Positions 35,626 through 44,562 of a DNA stretch of 64,000 bases are shown here, in pieces (positions within the stretch are counted from its first letter, which is position 1; every line of letters begins with the position of its first letter). The position numbers and the translations under genes are program-made. The notes below the pieces were generated by a model, which worked only from the letters and a program-made list of their open reading frames with translations, was not told where the DNA came from and made no database searches. This DNA comes from Bacteroidota bacterium (lineage in GTDB: Bacteria; Bacteroidota; Bacteroidia; Bacteroidales; Lentimicrobiaceae). Where the stretch lies: assembly GCA_023417935.1 (NCBI GenBank), contig JAEZDY010000029.1, positions 62,001 to 126,000 of the forward strand. Reading direction: 5' to 3'.

Positions 35626-36648
35626 ATGAAGATTGCAGTTCTTGCTCCTATTGCCTGGCGTACACCTCCTGAAAAATACGGCCCATGGGAACAGGTTACA
35701 TCTAATATTACAGAAGGCCTGGTGAAAAATGGGTTAGACGTTACATTATTTGCTACCGGGAATTCCCGTACTTCAGGGAAACTTCAATTTATATCACATA
35801 CTGCCTATGCAGAAGACCCTGACATAGAGCCAAAAGTTTGGGAGTGCTTACATATAAGTAACCTTATGGAACAGGCCGATAGATTTGATTTAATCCATAA
35901 TAATTTTGATTTTCTGCCTCTGACCTATTCCGGACTTATTAAAACCCCAATGCTTACTACTATCCATGGTTTTTCCTCTGCTAAAATCATCCCTGTTTAC
36001 AAAAAGTATAATAATACCAACCATTATGTCTCTATCAGTAATTCCGACCGAAGCCCTGAGCTGGATTATATAGCAACAGTATACAATGGAATTAATACTA
36101 AGGAATTTACCTTTAATGATACCCCGGAAGAGTATCTTTTATATTTTGGCAGGATACATCCTGAAAAAGGAACTTATGAGTCCATCCAGATTGCAAAGAA
36201 ATCAGGCCGAAAATTGATTATATCAGGTTTAATTCAGGATAAGGCTTATTTTGAAAAGATGGTGCAACCATACATCAACAAAACAGACATTATCTATGTT
36301 GGAAATTCAGGCCCCGCTGATCGCGATAGGTTACTTAGAAATGCATATGCTTTGCTGCACCCCATCAGTTTCGATGAACCATTTGGATTAAGCGTTGCAG
36401 AATCAATGATTTGTGGAACACCCGTCATTGCTTATAACAGAGGATCTATGGCCGAATTGATAAAACATGAAATATCAGGATTTCTAGTGAAGAATTCTGA
36501 TGAGGCAATAGAAGTTATAAATGATATCAAGAAGATTGACAGACACCGTGTAATGGAATGGGCAATTTCAAAGTTCAGTCTTGAGAGCATGGTAAATAAG
36601 TATATCGATATTTATAAAACAATTTTGGATTATGGAAAAAAGGCCTGA
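35626..36648 (+). CDS. GT4 family glycosyltransferase
   Basis: 340 residues. The N-terminal half starts with LAPIAWRTPPEKYGPWEQVTS, and the C-terminal half has LYFGRIHPEKGTYESIQIAKK and the E-x7-E site in HPISFDEPFGLSVAESMICGTPVIAYNRGSMAELI. This is the retaining GT4 type, using a nucleotide sugar donor, possibly GDP-mannose given the neighbours. It is cytoplasmic, starts 3 bases after the GH130 stop, and its end overlaps the next GH130 gene by 17 bases. Confidence 0.87.
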   Translation: MKIAVLAPIAWRTPPEKYGPWEQVTSNITEGLVKNGLDVTLFATGNSRTSGKLQFISHTAYAEDPDIEPKVWECLHISNLMEQADRFDLIHNNFDFLPLTYSGLIKTPMLTTIHGFSSAKIIPVYKKYNNTNHYVSISNSDRSPELDYIATVYNGINTKEFTFNDTPEEYLLYFGRIHPEKGTYESIQIAKKSGRKLIISGLIQDKAYFEKMVQPYINKTDIIYVGNSGPADRDRLLRNAYALLHPISFDEPFGLSVAESMICGTPVIAYNRGSMAELIKHEISGFLVKNSDEAIEVINDIKKIDRHRVMEWAISKFSLESMVNKYIDIYKTILDYGKKA

Positions 36649-38128
36649 TTACAGTATTTCTCAGACGTTAAGCATTAAAAATTATGTTAGGAGAAGGAAG
36701 ACCAGGATTATGCGTGACACTTCACGCGTGATTACACGGGCTCACATTCCAACGAACTTGGAGCGAATAAGCCGATTAATTGACCGAGTTCTTAATTTAT
36801 CAGATGATGTTGCTGAAGAATTACTCGAAGAAATTAACAGCAACTTCTCCGACAGGCATCGTGATATCAAGCAGCAGTTTGCCATCAACTTCTCGAAGGT
36901 AGCAGAGTATGTAACCCATAACATTCAAATAAGCTATGTCAAGCAAGCTTTGATTGGTGCTTATTTTACAATGGAGTATTCTATTGAGTCGGCTGCTCTT
37001 TTTAATCCATCAATAGTACCTCATCCTGATCAAAGTGGTTTGAGCGATGGAGATTTAAGATTCATAATGAGCTTACGCGCAACGGGTGAAGGTCATATAT
37101 CATCGATTGCTTTCCGGAGCGGAATAGTTGAAGAAAATGGTTCAATACATTTCGATACCATCACTGATTTTGTTGAAACACCCAAAATGATGCATGATCC
37201 TTTTTATGTTAAACGCCTGATGAAGTTGCGGCTAAAGGATATGGAAAGTTGGAACGAAACAAGTATTAAGGTTTTTGATCTCTTGCCTGATGTATTTACC
37301 TATAATCAGCTCAAGAATAGCATACATAAATTATACCTGAACCCAGAGTACCAAACTGATGACAGAACCTTGATTAACATTAATTGGTTGGCCAATTCCA
37401 ATTATAAGGTAGGTTTTGATGAAAGTAGTAAGATATCCGAAAGGGTTATATTCCCTGTTTCGGAAAATGAAAGTAGGGGAATTGAGGATGCCCGTTTTGT
37501 GAGATTTGAAGATGACAATGGTGAGGTAACTTACTATGCTACTTACACTGCATATAATGGATTTAAGATTTTGCCTCAATTGATTGAAACAAAGGATTTT
37601 GTGTATTTTAACATAATAACTCTTAATGGGAAGGCTGTCCAGAATAAAGGAATGGCTCTATTTCCACGGAAAATCAGGGGTCAATATGTGATGTTGTCCA
37701 GGCAGGACGGAGAGAATAACTATATAATGTTTTCTGATAATTTACATTTTTGGCAATCAGCTAAGATTATTCAGGAGCCGGAACAACCATGGGAATTTGT
37801 ACAAATTGGAAATTGTGGTTCGCCCATTGAATTGAATGAAGGCTGGTTAGTTCTCACCCATGGGGTAGGACCAATGCGACAATATTTTATTGGTGCTTTA
37901 CTCCTGGATAAGAATAACCCTGAAAATGTAATAGCAAGGCTTGATGAGCCATTATTATCACCTAATGAAGAAGAGCGCGAAGGCTATGTGCCAAATGTAA
38001 TATACTCATGCGGTGCACTGGTCCATAAGGGTCGACTTATTCTTCCATATGCTATGTCAGATATAAAGTCGGGTCTTGTTACAGTTCAAATAAATGACCT
38101 TATAAAATGTATGCGATTTGTTAAATGA
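36632..38128 (+). CDS. GH130 family protein (long type with N-terminal helical domain)
   Basis: 498 residues. A helical N-terminal extension of about 150 residues (rich in charged residues, ISRLIDRVLNLSDDVAEELLEEI) precedes the GH130 propeller. The conserved region reads SRGIEDARFV (Glu285, Asp286) in place of the EDPR of the short GH130, and CGSPIELNEGWLVLTHGVGPMRQY follows. This organisation matches the long, GH130_3-like subgroup. Catalysis as a phosphorylase, or mannosyl transfer, is plausible but not demonstrated for this type. It ends the cluster. Confidence 0.83.
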   Translation: MEKRPDYSISQTLSIKNYVRRRKTRIMRDTSRVITRAHIPTNLERISRLIDRVLNLSDDVAEELLEEINSNFSDRHRDIKQQFAINFSKVAEYVTHNIQISYVKQALIGAYFTMEYSIESAALFNPSIVPHPDQSGLSDGDLRFIMSLRATGEGHISSIAFRSGIVEENGSIHFDTITDFVETPKMMHDPFYVKRLMKLRLKDMESWNETSIKVFDLLPDVFTYNQLKNSIHKLYLNPEYQTDDRTLININWLANSNYKVGFDESSKISERVIFPVSENESRGIEDARFVRFEDDNGEVTYYATYTAYNGFKILPQLIETKDFVYFNIITLNGKAVQNKGMALFPRKIRGQYVMLSRQDGENNYIMFSDNLHFWQSAKIIQEPEQPWEFVQIGNCGSPIELNEGWLVLTHGVGPMRQYFIGALLLDKNNPENVIARLDEPLLSPNEEEREGYVPNVIYSCGALVHKGRLILPYAMSDIKSGLVTVQINDLIKCMRFVK

Positions 38129-38266
38129 GGGTTAAATAGCGTGTATTCATCAAGATAACCTCATTAATCCATAAAAACATGTAAAATTATCTTAAGATTC
38201 AGAAAGACAGTATCTTACAAATATTCTGACCTTTGCATTTAACATTAAAACTAAAAACGCAAAGTC

Positions 38267-38980
38267 ATGACAGAGATAAAAATTGAAAAAAGGAAGCCCG
38301 TATGGCCTTGGGTATTAGCAGGTCTTGTTATAGTAGCACTCGTTGGGTACTTTATGTTTTCAGGAGATGATAATACAAGGAACGACAGGCAGGAATCAGC
38401 CTATGGTATTGATTCAGATAATGACAATGAAAGCCGGTCACAATATCGGGACAAAAACGATGACAGAGACGTGGCGATAATTGAAGATAATACGCGTGTT
38501 GATGATAATGACAGACTTGACCGAACTGAAAATAATGGTCGGCAGAACCAAGCTGTTTCATCTTATATCGACTTTGTAAACAACAGAGTTGAGAACAGAG
38601 ATTTAGATCATCAAACTGTTAGTCAAGCATTTAAGCAGTTAACTGAGGCAACTAACGCAAAAGCTTCAGAAGTTGGTTATAAAACTACCAGAGACTTGCA
38701 GAATGCAAAACAGAACATAGATCAAATCAACAATGATCCTTTTGAGACAACACATGCAGATAAGATCAGAAAAACAGCTGATATTCTGTCAAATGAGCTC
38801 ATGAAAATTCAGGAGGCTAAATACCCGGATCTGAAGAATGAGGCAGCTAATGTTCGAGATGCATCTAACTCAATTGAGCCAGAAGAAATGGCATTTGATC
38901 AAAGTGATGCAATCAAGAATTTTTTGACTGAATCAGCAGAATTGCTCGAAGAAATGGACGTTGAAGAAGAAAATCGCTAA
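38267..38980 (+). CDS. Membrane-anchored, highly charged protein of unknown function
   Basis: 237 residues. A short cytoplasmic basic start (KIEKRKPVWP) leads to one membrane helix (WVLAGLVIVALVGYFMF, residues ~14-32), then a ~70-residue disordered region very rich in D, N, R and E, then a helical domain (SSYIDFVNNRVENRDLDHQTVSQAFKQL ... LSNELMKIQEAKYPDL). It resembles small stress-associated envelope proteins of Bacteroidota. It lies 12 bases before the PRC-barrel gene, so they are probably one operon. Confidence 0.6.
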   Translation: MTEIKIEKRKPVWPWVLAGLVIVALVGYFMFSGDDNTRNDRQESAYGIDSDNDNESRSQYRDKNDDRDVAIIEDNTRVDDNDRLDRTENNGRQNQAVSSYIDFVNNRVENRDLDHQTVSQAFKQLTEATNAKASEVGYKTTRDLQNAKQNIDQINNDPFETTHADKIRKTADILSNELMKIQEAKYPDLKNEAANVRDASNSIEPEEMAFDQSDAIKNFLTESAELLEEMDVEEENR

Positions 38981-38992
38981 AAAAGTATAATT

Positions 38993-39505
38993 ATGGAAAA
39001 CGAAAAAAAAGAAAAAGTTCTCTATTATTTGGACGAACTCTCAGGATATAAGGTAGATTCTGACTATAGTGATATTAGAGGCTGGGAAGTAGTAGATGCT
39101 GATAATCGTACGATAGGTGAGGTCGACAACTTACTAGTAAATAAAGAATCCGAACGAGTTGTATACCTCGATGTCGAAGTTGATGAGAACCTTGCTGCTG
39201 AAGCAAGAAAAATGCAGGAATTGCCTGCAAATGAAGGTGCTCATGGCTTTTTGAATGAAGATGGTGAAAATCATTTAATCATCCCTATTGGTGCGGTTAG
39301 CCTTGATGAGGATAATAAAAAAGTATTCACCAAGGAAATTAGCCATGACAAATTTGTCAGAACTCAATGGATTAATAAAGGAGCTACCATTGACAGGGAT
39401 TATGAAATGAGGACATTCAGGAACTATTTTCCTGATGGAACCTTAGACGATTCCAGAAACAGAGATTTTTATAACCGTAGAGAGTTCGGACATAATAGAA
39501 TCTAA
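38993..39505 (+). CDS. PRC-barrel domain protein
   Basis: 170 residues with a PRC-barrel beta-barrel at about residues 20-115: YSDIRGWEVVDADNRTIGEVDNLLV, then VVYLDVEVDENL, then HLIIPIGAVSLDEDNKKVF. The N- and C-terminal tails are charged and flexible. PRC barrels are found in photosynthetic reaction-centre H subunits, RimM and general stress proteins; here the stress type is likely, given the neighbouring membrane-anchored protein. A terminator follows. Confidence 0.85.
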   Translation: MENEKKEKVLYYLDELSGYKVDSDYSDIRGWEVVDADNRTIGEVDNLLVNKESERVVYLDVEVDENLAAEARKMQELPANEGAHGFLNEDGENHLIIPIGAVSLDEDNKKVFTKEISHDKFVRTQWINKGATIDRDYEMRTFRNYFPDGTLDDSRNRDFYNRREFGHNRI

Positions 39506-39530
39506 TCGTCAATGAGTTATTTTATTGCAT

Positions 39531-39562
39531 AAAAAAAGAGGCACACTAGTGTCTCTTTTTTT
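39531..39562. terminator. Terminator between convergent genes
   Basis: A stem made of AAAAAAAGAG and CTCTTTTTTT arms with ACAC/GTGT inner pairs (with a two-base bulge). The A and T tracts on both sides allow use from either direction, by the PRC-barrel gene and by the response regulator gene at 39561. Confidence 0.7.
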
Positions 39563-40016
39563 ATATAACTGAAAAATCTTTAAACAGTATATCCTTAGCA
39601 TAAGGTTTTCGCCTATTCCAATCAAGCGTTACAAGATAATTAACCAGTCGATAAAGCGCTGATATCTCTCTTGGCTTCACTACGTATAGATTAGCCCCGT
39701 TTCTTGTTGCTTCATCCAGATCTTCATCATTTGATGATGTACTGTATATAACCACAGGCAAATCTTTCCAGTTTTCTGATTGCCTTATTTGCTTTAAACA
39801 TTCTAATCCCGTTAGTTTCGGCATACTTATATCTAAAATAACCAAATTTGGCTTCTGATTTGGATTACTTTCGAGGTATTCCATAAATTTTATTCCGTCG
39901 TTTAAAGCTGTCAATCGGATAGCTGGTGATGTATTCCGCACAGCCATAGTAAAGAAATTACGGTCGTCCTCATCGTCATCTGCAAGGATCATGCTTACCT
40001 GGTGATCTTTTATCAT
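39561..40016 (-). CDS. Single-domain response regulator (CheY-like)
   Basis: 151 residues, a lone receiver domain with acidic cluster DDDEDD (residues 13-18), phosphoacceptor Asp62 in LVILDISMPKL, Ser/Thr at YSTSS and Lys114 in VVKPREI. No output domain, so it should act by protein-protein contact, e.g. with a hybrid kinase. It is transcribed towards the PRC-barrel gene; no kinase is adjacent. Similar REC-only proteins partner phytochrome- or PAS-type kinases in Bacteroidota. Confidence 0.87.
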   Translation of the reverse strand: MIKDHQVSMILADDDEDDRNFFTMAVRNTSPAIRLTALNDGIKFMEYLESNPNQKPNLVILDISMPKLTGLECLKQIRQSENWKDLPVVIYSTSSNDEDLDEATRNGANLYVVKPREISALYRLVNYLVTLDWNRRKPYAKDILFKDFSVI

Positions 40017-40247
40017 AAATTCTTCTCATCTCTTGTGGCTTCTATATAACGTGGTAACCATAAAAGTGTTTATCCCTAAAATTAATTGATTTTTACCACT
40101 GGTTAATTTCTACAGATTATTCCATTTTAATTAGATGCAAGTATGTTAAAAAAGTAGCCAAATCGTTGAATATAAACTAAATGCAATTATCGGTTGTTCT
40201 TTAAGTAGTTGTAACTCTTAATCCTTACCAACTTTAAAAATTGGCAA

Positions 40248-40754
40248 ATGGAAGACATATACCTGCTTCACGGTAATATTGCAAGCGAAGAAGTATCATT
40301 CGTGAGAAAGTTACTTGCGACTAACTTTGTTTACGAAGTTAAAAAAAATGAACCGGATGCCGGTGAAACTGATGGCAACGTGCATGTGGTAATCAAGAAA
40401 TACGATATCCTTACTTTTGGGCCGGGCTTTGAACTTGTGGATGAGCTGCAGTCCCCTTTTCAAAAAATGAAAAAAGTCATAAATTATTATTCAAGTATTG
40501 GCAAGTTGGTTAGCTACCTTGCAATCGACATCTCAATATATTATAACTTTAAGACATTCTCATTACTCATAATTACTAGTCCTGACGAATTTATCAAAGG
40601 ATTAAATTTAATAAACAATGAACTTACCCTGATAGCTGAAGATGCTAAACAAGATGATTGCATAAAAGTAAAATTAATAAATGAAAACCTGGAAATTGTA
40701 AACTGTAACGAACTCAAAGATATGTATACTGTTATAAGGGATTCATCATTATAA
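40248..40754 (+). CDS. Hypothetical protein (168 aa)
   Basis: A soluble frame with predicted strands and helices (DIYLLHGNIASEEVSFVRKLL, YDILTFGPGFELVDELQ, FSLLIITSPDEFIKGLNLINNE). I recognise no family. The codon pattern looks coding, the start ATG is preceded by an A/T-rich leader, and no overlapping frame competes. It is one of several unrecognised genes between the PRC-barrel gene and the OmpA gene. Confidence 0.6.
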   Translation: MEDIYLLHGNIASEEVSFVRKLLATNFVYEVKKNEPDAGETDGNVHVVIKKYDILTFGPGFELVDELQSPFQKMKKVINYYSSIGKLVSYLAIDISIYYNFKTFSLLIITSPDEFIKGLNLINNELTLIAEDAKQDDCIKVKLINENLEIVNCNELKDMYTVIRDSSL

Positions 40755-41037
40755 TACGCTGTCAATTAGTTTCTCTCCTCACCTCTGCATTAATAAGAAT
40801 TGAGTGATGATCATTCTCGAATACGGAATTATTACCAGATATTTAAACCTGCAGTTGAATATTCAGTGACTAAATAAATTAATGCAAAGTTTATTATCTT
40901 GAAGATAAGTTATATATTTGGCTAGGACTCTATTCATCATTTTGTAATAAATTCATCAGAATTCAAAAGAAACATATAGTATTCTCTGCCAACAGTTAAT
41001 TAGTTGACTGCATATTGATAAATTATAATTGAATATT

Positions 41038-41511
41038 ATGACTAATACTACCTTTGCAAAAGACTTGTTTGATAGTGGATTTAACTGTGCCCAGGCAGTA
41101 TTTGTTAGCTACGCAAGAGATTTCTTCAGATTTGAAGAAGATGCATTTAAACTTGCTGCCCCTTTCGGTGCCGGAATATCATACCGGGGAGGCATGTGTG
41201 GCGCAGTGAGCGGTGCTCTGATGGTTATCGGACTACATTATGGTTATTCAGAAGCATCATCAATTCATGAAAAAGAGATGAATTACAAAATATCAAGGGA
41301 ATTTATGACTCTTTTCAGTGAAAGAAATGGATCATTAGCCTGTAATAAACTATTGAATTGCCGTATTGATACACCTGAAGGTTTAAAGCTGGCACGCGAA
41401 GAAAATGCATTTCAGGCATGCTCATCATTTGTTGAGAGTGCTTGTTGTATTCTGGATAGTATACTATTGAAGTATAATAACTATTCGAAATCTGGAGCAC
41501 TTAGTGATTAA
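41038..41511 (+). CDS. C_GCAxxG_C_C family redox protein
   Basis: 157 residues from the ATG giving MTNTTFAKDLF (a TTG lies 3 codons upstream). The pattern of cysteines that defines the family is intact: FNCAQAVF near residue 15, GMCGAVSGALMVIG near residue 52, then LACNKLLNC, and FQACSSFVESACCILD at the end. The family is thought to be involved in redox or metal-linked processes; the precise reaction is not established. Its stop lies 1 base from the stop of the convergent DUF302 gene. Confidence 0.87.
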   Translation: MTNTTFAKDLFDSGFNCAQAVFVSYARDFFRFEEDAFKLAAPFGAGISYRGGMCGAVSGALMVIGLHYGYSEASSIHEKEMNYKISREFMTLFSERNGSLACNKLLNCRIDTPEGLKLAREENAFQACSSFVESACCILDSILLKYNNYSKSGALSD

Positions 41512-41512
41512 T

Positions 41513-41989
41513 CTATTCTGAAACACCTCTTATAAATTCTTCCGACTCATTATAAGCCCGCATTATAGATTGAGATGCATCTCCCTTGATCATTTCAACC
41601 AAAAGTGGAATATTCATACGTGAAACATATGTTTTTCCATCTGCCTTCTCATATACAGATATTCTACATGGAAGCATTGCCGACAATGAACGATTAACAT
41701 CTGATGCAAGAATTGTATAGGCTATTTCAGGATTACATAACTCAAGAATTTTTACAGGGTAAACATCCTTGCCGTTCTTTTTCATTGTTTCCTGCATATT
41801 ATGCGTAATAATTAACTTCCAGTTCTTAGCCATTATTGATGCTGTCAATTTATCAACTGTTTCAGCAAAACCATACTGACTTGAACTTTCTATCATAACA
41901 CTTGGGGTTCCATTTGCCACATCTTGTGCAAAACTTGTATTTGCAAAGACAAAAAGAAAGGAGGCAATTAAATAAATGTTTCTCATCAT
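41513..41989 (-). CDS. Secreted DUF302 family protein
   Basis: 158 residues from MMRNIYLIASFLF (a longer frame starting at 42025 is less likely because the signal peptide would be internal). A signal peptide ends at about SFAQ. The mature part has the DUF302 pattern: SSQYGFAETVDKLTASIMAKNWKLIITHNMQ, then ELCNPEIAYTILASDVNRSLSAMLPCRISVYEK. Two cysteines (LCNP, LPCRI) match the conserved positions of many DUF302 proteins. Role is unknown, possibly periplasmic binding. It diverges from the secreted peptide at 42301. Confidence 0.82.
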   Translation of the reverse strand: MMRNIYLIASFLFVFANTSFAQDVANGTPSVMIESSSQYGFAETVDKLTASIMAKNWKLIITHNMQETMKKNGKDVYPVKILELCNPEIAYTILASDVNRSLSAMLPCRISVYEKADGKTYVSRMNIPLLVEMIKGDASQSIMRAYNESEEFIRGVSE

Positions 41990-42067
41990 AACTGATTTTT
42001 TGACTACGTAACAGATGTAACGCATTAAAGTTCATGCCATAAATCTATTATAAGGTATAAATCATAC

Positions 42068-42101
42068 GGGGAATTGTTCCCCACTCACGTGGAATTATTC
42101 C
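42068..42101. promoter_or_regulatory. Palindromic operator pair upstream of the 88-aa secreted protein
   Basis: GGGGAATTGTTCCCC (42068-42082) is a palindrome with a 3-base centre. A second palindrome, GGAATTATTCC (42091-42101), lies 21 bases away centre to centre, two helical turns. The same kind of GGGGAA...TTCCCC palindrome occurs at 51418-51432 upstream of another secreted protein. Confidence 0.55.
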
Positions 42102-42237
42102 TTAATATTCCCTGTATTTAAAGCTGTTTCCTATATGGTATCGACATCTTAATCTTTAAGTGAAACTGTTGGTAAATAAGGAAACCATCGGTTAACACCA
42201 GAGTTGCTTTCTTCCTAACTTCCACTTTGTAAATTCG

Positions 42238-42252
42238 TGGCATTATCTTTCT
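42238..42252 (+). promoter_or_regulatory. GGCAT-type promoter element
   Basis: TGGCATTATCTTTCTT lies 62 bases before the ATG at 42301, and a matching element (CGGCATCATTTTTCAA) lies 64 bases before the ATG at 51663. GG-N10 spacing recalls sigma-54 -24/-12 promoters, but the expected GC at -12 is absent (CT here, CA there), so the sigma factor is uncertain. Confidence 0.4.
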
Positions 42253-42300
42253 TTATGGTGGGTTAACTAATTGAAATTCTCAATCCACAAACTGCTAAAG

Positions 42301-42567
42301 ATGAAAACAGCTCTCACTTTCACCGTTCTAATGTTGAGTTCCATACTGCTCTACAGTGCTCCTGCTTTTAATGTGCATAATGTTAAGCCAACGACTGAAG
42401 AATCCAGTTCTGTTTCAAATGCAACCGAAATGCCTGTTTTAAACGAGAAAAGTAAAAATAGTGGTATTTACGATAATAAGAATGAGAGCGAACAATGCTC
42501 ATTCAATTCACGTATGGAGTTAAGGGGACGATTGATCCTGGAAAAAAAATATAAACTCTATACATAA
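42301..42567 (+). CDS. Small secreted protein (88 aa)
   Basis: From the ATG giving MKTALTFTVLMLSSILLYSA: a typical signal peptide of about 22 residues, then a short mature part with a serine/asparagine-rich linker and a single cysteine (EQCSF) before a basic C-terminus. A TTG 10 codons upstream is unlikely to be the start because it would make the signal peptide atypical. No family recognised. Its upstream region carries the palindrome and GGCAT promoter shared with the gene at 51663, which suggests co-regulated secretion-related or envelope-stress function. Confidence 0.55.
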   Translation: MKTALTFTVLMLSSILLYSAPAFNVHNVKPTTEESSSVSNATEMPVLNEKSKNSGIYDNKNESEQCSFNSRMELRGRLILEKKYKLYT

Positions 42568-42679
42568 GGGAGTCGCTAGACTAATTGATACCTGATCCGA
42601 TTATTTTTCTCATTTATTTCAAAATCTCCAAGTCAAAACAGTTCTTTTTTGTTCAGTATAATATACTCATTATTTCTGA

Positions 42680-43129
42680 ATGATGAACGAAAATACCCGA
42701 CCACTATCCGGATTAAGTCATTTAACTGAGCATTCATTCGGATCCTATCTTAGCTCTGCATTACATTATTCCGACATTGATGATTATTTCTTACAGGATA
42801 TTCAGTTCGGAAATGTTAAGAGAGAACCCATTAATGCAATTGCTTTCGCCAGGCTTCTGCATCATAAAATCAGATTGATGCCTCGCGATCGTAATATTTA
42901 TGCCTTGGAATATTTCATCGGGGGATACAGATGTTATGATTCCTTATTTATTGCCCATGGTCAGAAAATAATACAAGGTAATGCTACACTCAATGTATTG
43001 TGCTTCTCAAGTGCTTTTCTTCTAAATATGCCTGTCTTTGACAAGTCACTTGTCTTGGTTGGATTGATTGAAAACACAATTTCAAATAGTTCAATAGTGG
43101 TGTTACAAGAATTCCCTATCCTGCTATAA
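42680..43129 (+). CDS. Hypothetical protein (149 aa)
   Basis: A soluble frame, start ATG (MMNENTRPLSGL; the second ATG is 1 codon later). Mixed charged and hydrophobic segments (YLSSALHYSDIDDYFLQDIQFG, EYFIGGYRCYDSLFIAHGQK, VLVGLIENTISNSSIVVLQE) look like a small alpha/beta fold. No recognised domain. Nothing in the neighbourhood defines its role. Confidence 0.5.
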   Translation: MMNENTRPLSGLSHLTEHSFGSYLSSALHYSDIDDYFLQDIQFGNVKREPINAIAFARLLHHKIRLMPRDRNIYALEYFIGGYRCYDSLFIAHGQKIIQGNATLNVLCFSSAFLLNMPVFDKSLVLVGLIENTISNSSIVVLQEFPILL

Positions 43130-43174
43130 CAATAAGTAATGCTTACAAGGTTCTCTTGAAAGAGAAGTTTCAAC

Positions 43175-43182
43175 TATATTTG
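43175..43182 (+). promoter_or_regulatory. Promoter -7 box of the small T9SS gene
   Basis: TATATTTG at 43175-43182, 18 bases before the ATG at 43200, which implies a very short leader. A TTG at 43156-43158 gives a spacer of 16 bases, slightly short. Confidence 0.45.
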
Positions 43183-43199
43183 CTACCTAATACTCTGAT

Positions 43200-43955
43200 A
43201 TGCGAGGATATATACTTTCCATAGTTTTTGCAGTTAATTCTTTTTATGCCTGTGCTCAACAGCTTCTGATACTTGATAGGTTTAATGGAAATAAGATTGT
43301 CAATGATTCAACCATAACCGTATACAGCAGCGATCCGGCAACTATAGAGCTAACACAATATTTTACTCTTAAAAATAACACTGATAAGCCACTTGCACTA
43401 TTTCTTCGCAAGTCAATTAATTCTATCAACGACAGTACAATCGATTATTTTTGCTTTGGTATAAAGTGCTGGCCTGATACATACCTCACTGATGTGCCAG
43501 ATAGTATTCAGCCTGGAGCCTCTGATTCAACTTTCGCATCACATGTTGTTCATTTTCGTCGGTTTGAAAATCCTCCATTGCCTCATGGCAAATCATCAAT
43601 AACTTATACTATCTTCGACAATACATCCTTGCCTGAACCCGTTAGAGCAACAGTAACGGTTGTCTATCATTTGTCGGGTCTAAGCATCGAAGAGGACTTT
43701 CAGAGGGTTATTGGCGTTTGGCCTAACCCTGCCATCCAAAGTATTACCCTTCGCACAAATCAAATAGGTCCAGGTAATTGTAAGAAGAAATTACAAATAT
43801 ATAATAGCATTGGAGTGCAAGTTGAGGAAACTGACATTTGGCTTGAAAATTATCAAGCTACATACCAATGTAATAGCTTAGATAAAGGTATTTATATTGG
43901 GCTATTGTCTGGACAAAAAGGGGAGAGAATATCCTTTAGGTTTCAGGTTTTATAG
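43200..43955 (+). CDS. Secreted protein with T9SS sorting domain
   Basis: 251 residues. A signal peptide (MRGYILSIVFAVNSFYACAQ) is followed by an immunoglobulin-like beta domain (residues ~25-160) and a type A T9SS sorting domain over the last ~80 residues (VWPNPAIQSITL ... KGIYIGLLSGQKG ... FRFQVL). The central domain resembles bacterial beta-sandwich domains but I cannot name a family. It should be exported to the surface by the T9SS. Confidence 0.75.
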   Translation: MRGYILSIVFAVNSFYACAQQLLILDRFNGNKIVNDSTITVYSSDPATIELTQYFTLKNNTDKPLALFLRKSINSINDSTIDYFCFGIKCWPDTYLTDVPDSIQPGASDSTFASHVVHFRRFENPPLPHGKSSITYTIFDNTSLPEPVRATVTVVYHLSGLSIEEDFQRVIGVWPNPAIQSITLRTNQIGPGNCKKKLQIYNSIGVQVEETDIWLENYQATYQCNSLDKGIYIGLLSGQKGERISFRFQVL

Positions 43956-44088
43956 AAACATTATAAAAAATAATGCGCTTTCTAATACATTTAGTGCATA
44001 TTACATAAGAATTTCTTTGCAACTAATTAATTATATTAGCGTTATATTTATGTAACGTAGCAAAAGGCATTGACATACAACAAGTTAG

Positions 44089-44424
44089 ATGTCTTTATTT
44101 AAAAATATAATTATGGCTGAATACGATGAAAAGGTTGGTCGTTTCATTATTCATTATCATGATGTAACGGAATTGCAAATGATATTGAACATTAGAAGAA
44201 TCATGTCAGAGTGGTATTCATCACCACAGAACATTCATTTGTTAAAAGATTTTTTTAATGACCGGATTACTCAGCCTAAAAAGTTTGATCACGCTTTTTT
44301 CTTAAAAGAAATTATTTCCGACGAGCAACTAGTTGGCATACAGATAGGCTGGAGAAATCCGACTAGGTCAACCGGAGACCCGGTCGTAACTGTAGAAGAC
44401 ATAGAGCTGAAAAGAAATGATTAA
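44089..44424 (+). CDS. Hypothetical protein (111 aa)
   Basis: A soluble frame starting MSLFKNIIMAEYDEKVGRF; an internal ATG at 44113 (MAEYDEKVGRF) may be the true start. It has a central helix (VTELQMILNIRRIMSEWY) and a C-terminal basic strand. No recognised family or partner. Confidence 0.45.
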   Translation: MSLFKNIIMAEYDEKVGRFIIHYHDVTELQMILNIRRIMSEWYSSPQNIHLLKDFFNDRITQPKKFDHAFFLKEIISDEQLVGIQIGWRNPTRSTGDPVVTVEDIELKRND

Positions 44425-44562
44425 ACACTTAATAATGTGTCTTTTAAAATGACTGCTTAATTAGATTTTTTAACAAGCTTTTGCATTATTCCATAAACAT
44501 TAGTATTAGCTAACTGTTTCATTTATAGAAAGATATACTAACGAACATAATATTTTTAGTTT

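Noticed and set aside
42238..42252. Canonical sigma-54 promoter
   Set aside because: The spacing GG-N10 fits but the invariant GC at -12 is missing here and at 51598, so I report it only as a GGCAT-type element.
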